This document shows positions 8,983-17,198 of a DNA stretch of 64,000 nt, one piece after another; the stretch's first letter is position 1; every line of letters begins with the position of its first letter. Where the stretch lies: assembly GCA_039184865.1 (NCBI GenBank), contig JBCDAV010000003.1:186001-250000 (forward strand), in the 5' to 3' direction. Below the pieces are notes generated by a model. The model saw only the letters and a list, made by a program, of their open reading frames with translations, had not been told where the DNA came from and made no database searches. Made by a program: the position numbers and the translations under genes. The DNA is from Thermohalobaculum sp039184865. Its GTDB lineage: Bacteria > Pseudomonadota > Alphaproteobacteria > Rhodobacterales > Rhodobacteraceae.

Positions 8983-10698
8983 TCAGGCGGCCTCGACCGG
9001 GCGCAAAAGATCCATCCGGGGCATGAGATCCAGCAGGTGTTTTGAGTAATCGTGCTGCGGGGTTTCGAACAACGCCTGCGTCTCGGCAATCTCGCAGATC
9101 TGGCCGGACTTCATGACAGCGATGCGGTCGCACATCTGCCGGATGACCGGCAGATCGTGACTGATGAACAGCATCGTCAGGCCGAGTTCCTGTTGCAGGT
9201 CCTTCAGCAGATTCAGGATCGTCGCCTGCACGGACACGTCGAGCGCCGAGGTCGGCTCGTCGCAGATCAGGATGCGTGGCCGAGACGCGAGCGCGCGGGC
9301 GATCGAAATGCGTTGACGCTGGCCGCCGGAGAATTCGTGCGGATAGCGGATCGCCGCCTGTGCGCCGAGACCGACGTGGTCGAGCAGGTCTCCAACAATG
9401 GTTCGGGTCTCGGCCTCGGAGGCCGTCAGCTTGTAGAACCGGATCGGCTCGGCAACGATGTCGAGCACCCGCATCCGCGCGTTCAGGGACGAATACGGAT
9501 CCTGGAAGATCATCTGCAGCGCGCGGCGCGCCTCGATGGTTTTCGGATCGCGCGGGGCCGTCGTGACGTCCTGTCCATTGATCCCGATGAGGCCCGAGTC
9601 GGGCTTGTAAAGGCCGGCGATCAGCCGGGCGACCGTGGACTTGCCCGAACCGGACTCGCCAACCAATCCGAACGTCTCGCCTTGCCGGACGTTGAACGAG
9701 ACATTGTCGACGGCCTGAAGCATCTTGCGGTTCTTCTTCAGGATCGCCTTTTGCAGCGTGAAGGCCAGGTTCAGCTCCTGCACCTCCAGCGCGTTACCTC
9801 GGGCATTGGCGGATCGCGCAGCGCCGAGCCAGTGGGTTTGAACGTCGATCCGGCGCCGGACGTCGTCTCCACCCTCGATATAGTCGACCGAGTTGAAGCG
9901 GTGCAGCTTGACGTCGGCGCGCGGAACCGCGGCGATCAGCGACTTCGTATATTCATGCTGCGGATCGCCGAGGATCTGCTCGACAGGGCCGGTCTCAACG
10001 ACTTCGCCGCGGTACATCACGCATACCCGGTCGGCGATGTTGGCGATCACGCCGATGTCGTGGGTGACAATGATCACGCCGACCTGGCGCTCGCGGCAGA
10101 GCGCCTTGATGAGGTCAAGGATCTGCGCCTGAATCGAGACGTCCAAAGCGGTGGTCGGTTCATCGGCGATGATCAGTTCCGGATCGCCCGCGAGGGCAAG
10201 GGCGATGACCACGCGCTGGCGCATCCCGCCGGAAAACTGGTGCGGATAGGCTTTCAGACGGGCCTTTGCCTCGGTGATGCCAACGGATTCGATGAGTTCG
10301 ACCGCGCGCGCTTCGGCTTTCTGTCCGCGCAGGCCGGAGGTCTTTTCCAGCGTTTCGACCAATTGGTCGCCGATGGTCATCAGCGGGTTCAGCGAGGTCT
10401 GCGGATCCTGAAAGATCATGCCAATCCGGTCGCCGCGGATCCGGCGCATCTCGCCTTCATCCTTGCCGCGCAATTCCTCGCCCTGGAACAGGATCGAACC
10501 CTCGGCGACGCGGCCCGGCGACTCGAGCAGGTCGATGACGGCGTTGCCGATGGTGGATTTCCCGGCGCCGGATTCGCCGACAAGGCCGACGAATTCGCCC
10601 GGAGAGACTGTGAGGCCGACATTGCGGACGGCTTTCACATTGCCACGCCGCGTTGGGAACTCGACCGAGAGGCCGGAAATTTCGAGGAGGTCGGTCAT
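8983..10698 (-). CDS. Oligopeptide/dipeptide ABC transporter, fused double ATP-binding subunit
   Basis: A 571-residue cytoplasmic ATPase made of two ABC modules in tandem, equivalent to fused DppD and DppF. Module 1 has Walker A GESGAGKST (near 41), signature FSGGMRQR and Walker B LIIADEPT. Module 2 has GESGSGKST (near 320), FSGGQRQR and LICDEPTSALD. Each module is followed by the oligopeptide-family C-terminal segment. It is the last gene of the minus-strand operon binding protein - permease - permease - ATPase, separated from the second permease gene by 280 bases that contain palindromes. The ATG at 10698 starts directly with the first ABC domain; an in-frame extension upstream lacks family-like sequence. 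Confidence 0.95.
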   Translation of the reverse strand: MTDLLEISGLSVEFPTRRGNVKAVRNVGLTVSPGEFVGLVGESGAGKSTIGNAVIDLLESPGRVAEGSILFQGEELRGKDEGEMRRIRGDRIGMIFQDPQTSLNPLMTIGDQLVETLEKTSGLRGQKAEARAVELIESVGITEAKARLKAYPHQFSGGMRQRVVIALALAGDPELIIADEPTTALDVSIQAQILDLIKALCRERQVGVIIVTHDIGVIANIADRVCVMYRGEVVETGPVEQILGDPQHEYTKSLIAAVPRADVKLHRFNSVDYIEGGDDVRRRIDVQTHWLGAARSANARGNALEVQELNLAFTLQKAILKKNRKMLQAVDNVSFNVRQGETFGLVGESGSGKSTVARLIAGLYKPDSGLIGINGQDVTTAPRDPKTIEARRALQMIFQDPYSSLNARMRVLDIVAEPIRFYKLTASEAETRTIVGDLLDHVGLGAQAAIRYPHEFSGGQRQRISIARALASRPRILICDEPTSALDVSVQATILNLLKDLQQELGLTMLFISHDLPVIRQMCDRIAVMKSGQICEIAETQALFETPQHDYSKHLLDLMPRMDLLRPVEAA

Positions 10699-10978
10699 TG
10701 GCGGATCTGAAGTCGAGAGGAACGCGCCCGAGCCTGGGAGGGCCCACAGGATGATGAAGCGACGCTGATAATCGAATGCTCGCACACCGCCCCACCTGTT
10801 CGAGGTGCCGCCATGCGCCCTCCCGGGGGGAGGGTCGGGCGCGCCCGCTGCGCGAGGAAGGGGCGCGCAAGTGATCTTCTGGAAGCGCGTTCCAAGCGCC
10901 TGCGTTCCTTGGACGACTTGCACGACGATCCCGATCGCGCGGCGCATCCCGAAGTGTTCGGTAACCGATCCATCCCGC
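10699..10978. repeat. Intergenic gap with REP-like palindromes inside the peptide ABC operon
   Basis: This 280-base gap between the second permease and the ATPase genes has no plausible gene. It holds two adjacent GC-rich hairpins: ccctccc (10818-10824) pairing with gggaggg (10828-10834) around a GGG loop, and gcgcgccc (10839-10846) pairing with gggcgcgc (10861-10868). No T-run follows on either strand, so simple terminators are unlikely. The look is that of a repetitive extragenic palindrome. In the transcript it could stabilise or process the mRNA between genes; this is inference. Confidence 0.6.
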
Positions 10979-11902
10979 TCACCGCAGCTTCGGGTTCAGG
11001 GCGTCGCGCATCCAATCACCCAGCAGGTTGACGGCGAACACGAGGACGACCAGCGCAATGGCCGGGAAGAAGGTGATCCACCACAGCCCGGAGAACAGAT
11101 ACTCGTTGCCGACCCTTATCAGTGTACCAAGCGACGGCGTGGTCGGTGGGATGCCCTGACCGAGGAAGCTCAGCGTCGCCTCTGAGATGATCGCCAGAGC
11201 CAGTCCGATCGTCGCGATCACCAGCACGGGACGCAAGGTATTCGGCAGGATGTGGCGCACCATGATCAGCCAACCCGGCAAGCCGATGACGCGGGCGGCC
11301 TGGACGTACTCCTTGTTCGCCTCGACCAGCGTGGCGCCGCGTGCGACGCGGGCAAATTGCGGCCAGTCGGTGAGGCCGATCGCGATGATGACGACGTAGA
11401 TCGCGAACTCCTCGCGCATATCCAGTGGCAGGGCGACGCGACCTATGCCGTTGATCAGGATGGCGAGCAGAATGCCGGGGATCGTGAGTTGCACGTCGGC
11501 GATGCGCATGATGACGGCGTCTGTCGTGCCGCCGACGTACCCGGAAATCACGCCGAGCATGACGCCCAGCACCATGCCCAAAGCCACGGCAGCGAGGCCG
11601 ACGATGATCGACAGGCGTCCTCCGTAGAGGATCGTCGAAAGCATGTCCCGGCCCTGATTGTCCGTGCCAAGCACGTACTGGGCCTGTCCACCCTCAACCC
11701 AGGCTGGCGGCAGCTTTCCATCCCAGAGCGATATCTGAGCGGGATCGAACGGGTCGAACGGCGCGATCAGGGGGGCCAGAAAGGCCGTCAGAATGCAACC
11801 GATCGTGATCGCCGCCGCAATCATCGCGCCGGGCGAAGACAGGAAGGAATAGGTGATGTCGCTGTCGCGGATGCGTTGCCAGCGTGTCGGGGCCTCGTTC
11901 AT
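10979..11902 (-). CDS. Oligopeptide/dipeptide ABC transporter permease (DppC-like)
   Basis: A 307-residue inner-membrane permease with an N-terminal helix (near residues 27-50) ahead of the BPD_transp_1 domain. It has the DppC-type YVLGTDNQGRDMLSTILYG block (near 80) and the EAA-loop motif EYVQAARVIGLPGWLIMVRH (near 210), which docks on the ATPase. The ATG at 11902 begins MNEAPTRWQ and lies four bases after the stop of the DppB-like gene, so the two permeases are co-translated. With the binding protein upstream and the double ATPase downstream it completes the import system for short peptides or similar solutes. Confidence 0.93.
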   Translation of the reverse strand: MNEAPTRWQRIRDSDITYSFLSSPGAMIAAAITIGCILTAFLAPLIAPFDPFDPAQISLWDGKLPPAWVEGGQAQYVLGTDNQGRDMLSTILYGGRLSIIVGLAAVALGMVLGVMLGVISGYVGGTTDAVIMRIADVQLTIPGILLAILINGIGRVALPLDMREEFAIYVVIIAIGLTDWPQFARVARGATLVEANKEYVQAARVIGLPGWLIMVRHILPNTLRPVLVIATIGLALAIISEATLSFLGQGIPPTTPSLGTLIRVGNEYLFSGLWWITFFPAIALVVLVFAVNLLGDWMRDALNPKLR

Positions 11903-11906
11903 CCGC

Positions 11907-12875
11907 TCAGTCCCCCAACCGAATGCGCGGGTCGACGAACATGTAGAGGATGTCGACCACGAGGTTGATCGCGACGAACAACAGCGCGACGAAGACCAGA
12001 TACGCGGCCATGATCGGCACATCGACGAAGTCGACGGCCTGAATGAACATCAGCCCTGTGCCCGGCCACTGAAACACCGTCTCGGTAATCACCGAGAATG
12101 CGATCAGTCCCCCGATGTTCAGGCCAATGATCGTGATGACCGGCACCAAAGTGTTTCTCAGCGCGTGGGTGAAGTTGATGGCGCGCTCTGACAGTCCGCG
12201 CGCCCGGGCGAACTTGATGAAATCGGTGCGCATGACCTCGAGCATCTCGGCGCGTACGAGGCGCAGGATGAGCGTGAGCTGAAAAAGGGACAGCGTGATT
12301 GCAGGCAGGATGATCGACCGCCAGCCATCGAGAGTCAGAAACGAGGTTTTCCACCAGCCGAGTTCAACCGTTCCGCCACGGCCCGAGGACGGCAGCCAGC
12401 GCAGCCAGACGGCAAAGATGTAGATCAGCGAGATACCGATGATGAAGGTCGGCAAGCTGACCCCGATCAGCGAGGTCGACAGGATTGTTCGGCTGAGCCA
12501 GGACTTGCGCCGGATGCCGGTATAGACGCCCAAGCCGATCCCGATGATCAGCGCGATCAGTGCCGATACGAAAACGAGCTCGAGCGTCGCGGGCAGGCGC
12601 GCGAGGATCAGCTCATCGACAGGCTGTTTGATGCGATAAGACAGCCCGAATTCGCCTTGCAGCGCATTGCCCATGAAGCGGGCGTACTGGGTGGTGATGG
12701 GATCATCGAGACCCAGAGCCTCGCGAATTTCCAGTCGTTGCTCGCGCGTCGCGTCCTGGCCGACCATGTTGTTGACCGGATCTCCGACGAAGTTGAAAAG
12801 CGAGAAGCTGATGGCGGATACGACCGCCATGACAAGCAGAGACTGACCCAGTCGTTTCAGTATGAAGGTCAGCAT
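11907..12875 (-). CDS. Oligopeptide/dipeptide ABC transporter permease (DppB-like)
   Basis: A 322-residue inner-membrane permease. It shows the DppB layout: an N-terminal helix (MLTFILKRLGQSLLVM), a periplasmic segment with GLDDPITTQYARF, then the core with GVSLPTFIIG and the EAA-loop DFIKFARARGLSERAI near residue 220. The last part (VVDILYMFVDPRIR) is the usual DppB C-terminus. It follows the binding-protein gene after a 155-base gap that contains REP-like hairpins, and precedes the DppC-like gene by four bases. Forms the heterodimeric channel with DppC. Confidence 0.94.
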   Translation of the reverse strand: MLTFILKRLGQSLLVMAVVSAISFSLFNFVGDPVNNMVGQDATREQRLEIREALGLDDPITTQYARFMGNALQGEFGLSYRIKQPVDELILARLPATLELVFVSALIALIIGIGLGVYTGIRRKSWLSRTILSTSLIGVSLPTFIIGISLIYIFAVWLRWLPSSGRGGTVELGWWKTSFLTLDGWRSIILPAITLSLFQLTLILRLVRAEMLEVMRTDFIKFARARGLSERAINFTHALRNTLVPVITIIGLNIGGLIAFSVITETVFQWPGTGLMFIQAVDFVDVPIMAAYLVFVALLFVAINLVVDILYMFVDPRIRLGD

Positions 12876-12906
12876 TCAGATGCCCTGCTCGACCGTGTTA
12901 CGCGCA

Positions 12907-13020
12907 CGGTCCCGGATGCTCCGCAGCACGCTGTGATGCGGCGCTGGCCCGGGACCGCCTGTTCGTCTGAAAGGTCCCGGGTCAGCGGAGCGGCGGTCTA
13001 TGCCGCACCGCGCCCGGGAC
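12907..13020. repeat. Pair of REP-like palindromes between binding-protein and permease genes
   Basis: Two hairpins in opposite arrangement fill the 155-base gap. The first pairs cggtcccgg (12907-12915) with ccgggaccg (12949-12957), with an inner ccgca/tgcgg stem. The second pairs gtcccggg (12974-12981) with cccgggac (13013-13020), with an inner gcggc/gccgc stem. The facing arms can also form a 15-bp stem (12942-12956 with 12973-12987, one G-T pair). Arms of the GTCCCGG type are known to me from repeats in other alphaproteobacteria. No T-run is present. A position just after the binding-protein gene suits mRNA stabilisation that keeps the binding protein more abundant than the permeases. Confidence 0.7.
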
Positions 13021-13030
13021 GGTTCGCATC

Positions 13031-14605
13031 TTACTTCTTCACCGCGAAGCGTGGACGCAGCGCATCATCCGAGGCGATAGGAATTTCGAACCCGTCAGCC
13101 ATGCCCCAGGCGATCACCTGGTGGTGGATCGGCACATACGGCATGTCCGCCTTGATGATCTGCCAAGCCTCGTCGATCATCGCGGTACGCTTCGGGATGT
13201 CGGTCTGCGTGGTGATCGCCTTGGTGATCTCGTTCACCTTAGCGTTGTTATAGCCAGTGGCGTTCCACGAGCCCTCGCCTTCCAGCAGGTACGAGAAGAC
13301 GTAGTGGCTGTCGAGCGTCGGCACGCCCCAGCCCAGCATGTAGAAGTCCGAGGTCCGGTTCTGGATCTTCGGGAAGTGCTGTGCCTTCGGGATCGCATCC
13401 AGTTTCACGTTGACGCCGATCTTCGCAAGCATCGCCACAGCCGCCTGACAAATCTTCTCGTCATTGTTGTAGCGGTTGTTCGGGCAATCGAGCTGGATCG
13501 AGAAGCCGTCCGGGTATCCGGCCTCGGCCATCAGGCCCTTGGCCTTCTCGACGTCGAAGCCATAGCTCTTGTCAAGCTCCGGCGTGTTGCCGAGGACGCC
13601 CGGCGGCGTGATCATTGCCGTCGGGAAGCTCAGCCCCTCCATGACGACGCGCTGGATCGCGGCCTTGTCGATGGCAAGGTTGAATGCCTCGCGAACGCGC
13701 TTGTCTTTGAACGGGTTCTTGCCCTTGACGTCCGACGAGCGCAATTCGTCCACGCCCTGATCCATCCCGAAGAAGATCGAGCGGATCTGGGCGACGGTCG
13801 AGACCTTCAGCCCGTCGGCGCCTTCGATGCGCTTGAGATCCTGCAGCGGCGGGTCGAGGACGAAGTCCACTTCACCGGACAGCAGCGAGGCGACGCGCGT
13901 CGCAGCGTTCGAGATCGGGCGGTACTCGATCTTGTCGATGTTGCCCGGGAACTGGCCCTTGCCCCACCAGTCACCGTTGGCCTCCAACACTGTCAGCTCG
14001 TCAGGCGCGCGGCTGACCAGCTTGAACGGTCCGGTGCCGTTGGTGTTGCGGGCAGCGAAGCTCTCTTCCTTGGCCTTGAAGTCCTGCGGCTTGGTGACGT
14101 TGTTCGCCTCGGCCCAGCCGGAGTCCATCATCAGGATGCCGGTCAACTGGTTCGGCAGGATCGGGTTCGGGCCATCCGTGATCAGGCGGACCGTGTGATC
14201 ATCGATGATCTCGACAGCGGAGACGCTCTTGGCCTGCTCCTTGAAGTCCGACGCCTCTTCCTTTGCGCGCTGGAACGAGAAAACGACATCCTCAGCGGTG
14301 AAATCCTCGCCGTTGTGAAACTTCACACCCTTGCGGAGATTGAACGTCCAGCCGTCATCGGCGGCCGTCCAGCTTTCGGCGAGCTCCGGCTGCAGTGCGA
14401 GCGCTGCGTCGCGGGTCACGAGCGACTCGTACATCTGCCCGTTCATCGCGTTGGTCGGGCCTTCGTTCTGGCTGTGCGGGTCCAATGTCAGCGCGTCGCC
14501 CTGGCTGGTCCAGCGCAGGACATTCTCGGCAGACGCCGGCGCGGCGAAAGCAAGGGCAGCAGTCAGCGCAATTGCCGATACGCCCGAAACGCGGGAAATT
14601 CTCAT
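13031..14605 (-). CDS. ABC transporter substrate-binding protein, family 5 (peptide/nickel type)
   Basis: A 524-residue periplasmic binding protein. Signal peptide MRISRVSGVSAIAL... is cleaved after PASA. The SBP_bac_5 signature is present: TLDPHSQNEG near residue 40, ELAESWTAADDGWTFNLRKGVKFHNGE near 75-100, and VREAFNLAIDKAAI near 295. GGAGG lies a few bases before the ATG at 14605, so translation should be strong; the frame extends 16 codons further without support. First gene of the peptide-type ABC operon. Substrate could be di/oligopeptides or another solute; sequence alone does not decide. Confidence 0.94.
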   Translation of the reverse strand: MRISRVSGVSAIALTAALAFAAPASAENVLRWTSQGDALTLDPHSQNEGPTNAMNGQMYESLVTRDAALALQPELAESWTAADDGWTFNLRKGVKFHNGEDFTAEDVVFSFQRAKEEASDFKEQAKSVSAVEIIDDHTVRLITDGPNPILPNQLTGILMMDSGWAEANNVTKPQDFKAKEESFAARNTNGTGPFKLVSRAPDELTVLEANGDWWGKGQFPGNIDKIEYRPISNAATRVASLLSGEVDFVLDPPLQDLKRIEGADGLKVSTVAQIRSIFFGMDQGVDELRSSDVKGKNPFKDKRVREAFNLAIDKAAIQRVVMEGLSFPTAMITPPGVLGNTPELDKSYGFDVEKAKGLMAEAGYPDGFSIQLDCPNNRYNNDEKICQAAVAMLAKIGVNVKLDAIPKAQHFPKIQNRTSDFYMLGWGVPTLDSHYVFSYLLEGEGSWNATGYNNAKVNEITKAITTQTDIPKRTAMIDEAWQIIKADMPYVPIHHQVIAWGMADGFEIPIASDDALRPRFAVKK

Positions 14606-14744
14606 ATGACACCTCCGGTCTGTCTTTGCGGAATTGCTGATCCAGCCATCCACGGGCTGGATTTCCTGACCAAACAGTAAAGAGTTTTTTTTGCCCGTCC
14701 AGCGTCAAATTGGGACGAGCGGCCGGTTTGTGCCCCGGCCGGTC

Positions 14745-17057
14745 TCAGGTGAAGCGGTTGTCGCGTGGGAAGCCGCGCGGCGCCATCCTGCCCGCTCCCG
14801 CCCGCTTTCCAGTGTATTCGGAAAGGTCGGTTTCCGTTCTGGTCCGGCCCGCCGGGTCTTTCCAGCTCAGTCCATGCTCGATCGCGAAGGTCAATGCGTC
14901 GCTCAGACCGCCGTCCTTGTATTTTTGCAGTCGGACACCTTTGCCGCGAGTCATCTCAGGCAGTTCGTCGAGCGGGAAGACGAGAAGTTTGCGGTTGTGT
15001 CCGACCACCGCGACATGGTCGCCCGTAACTGCCTTGCACAAGACGGCGGTCACACGGTCCTTGATGTTCAGGACCTGACGACCGGATCGGGTCTGCGCGA
15101 TCACATCGTTCTCGGGAATGATGAAACCATCGCCTGCCGATGACGCGACAATCAAGCGCTCGCCAGCCCTGTGCACGAACAGGGCAACGATCTCGGCCTC
15201 GTTCGGCATGTCGACCATCAGCCGCACCGGCTCTCCCATGCCGCGCCCGCCTGGCAGCCTGTCGGCGCCGAGCGTGTAGAACCGACCGTTAGACGCGAAG
15301 GCCAGCAGCTTGTCCGTGGTTTCGGCGTGGAAGAGGAACCGGCCTTCGTCGCCGTCCTTGTACTTCAGATCGCTGTCCAGCGCGACGTGGCCCTTCATGG
15401 CGCGAATCCAACCCTGGGCAGAGCAAACCACGGTGATCGGCTCGCGCTCGATCATTGCCTCGATCGGCACGTCGTCGACCGCAGGCGCATCGGCAAGGCC
15501 TGTCCGCCGCGCGCCCAGCGGATACGGTTCGTTCCCGGCCTTCGCGTCGGCGATGTCCTCGGCAAGCCGCAAGTTTCGAAGTTTGCGTGGCGCCCCGAAC
15601 TGATCGCGGATCTCGCGTATCTGGTCGGAGATGCGTCCCCATTGCAGGGTCTCGTCCTTGACCAGCTCGAACAGCCCCGATTGTTCCTCAAGCAGGCGGT
15701 CGCGTTCCGCGCGCAGTTCCATCTCCTCGAGGCGGCGCAGCGAGCGCAGCCGCATGTTCAGGATCGCTTCGGCCTGCGTCTCGGTAAGGTGGATACCTCC
15801 GCCCCAGTCCTCGGCGATCAGCGCCTCCTTGGGCTCGTCCTCGGTGCGGATGATCTCGATCACCCGGTCGAGATTGAGGAAGGCGATGATATAGCCTTCG
15901 AGCACTTCGAGCCGATGCGCAATCCGGTCCAGCCGGTGGCCGGATCGGCGCAGCAGCACTGCGCGGCGATGATCGAGAAACGCCTGCAGCACCTCGCGCA
16001 GCCCGCAGACCTTGGGCGTGCGTCCGTCGATCAGGACATTCATGTTGAGCGACACGCGGACTTCGAGATCCGAGTGCTTGAAGAGTGTCTCCATCAGGAG
16101 GCCTGGTTCGATAGTGCGTGAGCGCGGCTCGAGGACGAGGCGGATGTCCTCGGCCGATTCGTCACGCACATCGGCCAGGATCGGGATCTTCTTGGTGTTG
16201 ATCAGATCGGCGATGCGCTCGACCAGCTTGGACTTCTGCACGAGATAGGGGATCTCGGTGACAACGACTTGATATTGACCGCGGCCCATGTCCTCGGTTG
16301 TCCAGACCGCGCGCAACCGGAAGCCTCCACGGCCGGTCGCGTAGGCCTCGAGGATATTGTCGCGCGGTTCGACCAGCGTGCCGCCGGTCGGGAAGTCGGG
16401 GCCGGGGATCATCTCGACCAAGGTTTCGGTGCGTGCGTTTGGGGTGCGGATCAGATGCAGTAGCGCTTCGCAGATCTCGCCGGCATTGTGCGGTGGGATC
16501 GACGTTGCCATGCCGACGGCGATGCCGGAGGAGCCGTTCGCCAGCAGGTTCGGGAACGCCGAGGGCAGGACCTCCGGCTCGTCCTCCTGCCCGTCATAGG
16601 TCGGTTTGAGATCGACCGCGTCCTCGTCGAGCCCTTCCAGCAGCGCCTGCGCCACGGCGGTCATCTTCGACTCAGTGTAGCGCATGGCGGCGGCACTATC
16701 GCCATCGATGTTGCCGAAATTGCCTTGGCCGTCGATCAGCGGATAGCGCAGCGAGAACTCCTGCGCGGCCCGAACCAGCGCATCATAGATCGCCTGATCG
16801 CCGTGCGGGTGAAACTTGCCCATGACGTCGCCGACGATGCGGGCGGACTTCTTGAAGCCCTGATCCGGGTTCAGGCGGAGTTGCCGCATTCCCCAAAGGA
16901 TCCGGCGGTGCACTGGCTTCAGCCCATCGCGCGCATCGGGCAGCGCGCGGTGCATGATGGTGGAGAGCGCATAAGTGAGATAGCGATCACCCAGGGCGCG
17001 GGCCAGAGGCTCGGCCACCACCCCCTTCATGTCGTCGTCATCGGTGATGTCGGTCAT
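14745..17057 (-). CDS. parC: DNA topoisomerase IV subunit A
   Basis: Type IIA topoisomerase subunit that, with ParE (also here at about 23-25 kb), decatenates replicated chromosomes. The 770 residues begin with the breakage-reunion domain: DGLKPVHRRILWGM near 44, GKFHPHGDQAIYDA near 80-93, and AAAMRYTESKM with the active-site Tyr near 128. The C-terminal part, with degenerate beta-pinwheel repeats, is shorter than that of GyrA, supporting ParC over GyrA. The position equivalent to E. coli ParC Ser80 is Gln88 and that of Glu84 is Asp92, relevant to natural quinolone response. Divergent from hisS with a 141-base gap. Confidence 0.93.
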   Translation of the reverse strand: MTDITDDDDMKGVVAEPLARALGDRYLTYALSTIMHRALPDARDGLKPVHRRILWGMRQLRLNPDQGFKKSARIVGDVMGKFHPHGDQAIYDALVRAAQEFSLRYPLIDGQGNFGNIDGDSAAAMRYTESKMTAVAQALLEGLDEDAVDLKPTYDGQEDEPEVLPSAFPNLLANGSSGIAVGMATSIPPHNAGEICEALLHLIRTPNARTETLVEMIPGPDFPTGGTLVEPRDNILEAYATGRGGFRLRAVWTTEDMGRGQYQVVVTEIPYLVQKSKLVERIADLINTKKIPILADVRDESAEDIRLVLEPRSRTIEPGLLMETLFKHSDLEVRVSLNMNVLIDGRTPKVCGLREVLQAFLDHRRAVLLRRSGHRLDRIAHRLEVLEGYIIAFLNLDRVIEIIRTEDEPKEALIAEDWGGGIHLTETQAEAILNMRLRSLRRLEEMELRAERDRLLEEQSGLFELVKDETLQWGRISDQIREIRDQFGAPRKLRNLRLAEDIADAKAGNEPYPLGARRTGLADAPAVDDVPIEAMIEREPITVVCSAQGWIRAMKGHVALDSDLKYKDGDEGRFLFHAETTDKLLAFASNGRFYTLGADRLPGGRGMGEPVRLMVDMPNEAEIVALFVHRAGERLIVASSAGDGFIIPENDVIAQTRSGRQVLNIKDRVTAVLCKAVTGDHVAVVGHNRKLLVFPLDELPEMTRGKGVRLQKYKDGGLSDALTFAIEHGLSWKDPAGRTRTETDLSEYTGKRAGAGRMAPRGFPRDNRFT

Positions 17058-17198
17058 AGATGTTGTGTATCCGAGTCGCAGCGACGGGTCTAGCGCCGCA
17101 TGGTTAATCGACGCTCACCGCGCCGCGCTTGCCCCTCAGGATATGATCCGCTAAGCCCCGCCGCGACACGGGACCGATCCCGACGACAGGGCACATCC

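Noticed and set aside
9052..10710. A 552-codon plus-strand frame opposite the fused ATPase gene
   Set aside because: It is the mirror of a GC-rich coding gene; its composition (Arg, Asp, Gly, His-rich) has no domain, while the minus strand has both ABC modules.
13121..14680. A 519-codon plus-strand frame opposite the binding-protein gene
   Set aside because: Antisense shadow; the minus strand has a signal peptide and SBP_bac_5 motifs, and the shadow has none.
14642..14692. A ccagcc/ggctgg hairpin plus eight T upstream of the binding-protein gene, as a terminator
   Set aside because: The T-run is about 24 bases from the hairpin and lies on the strand where no gene ends.
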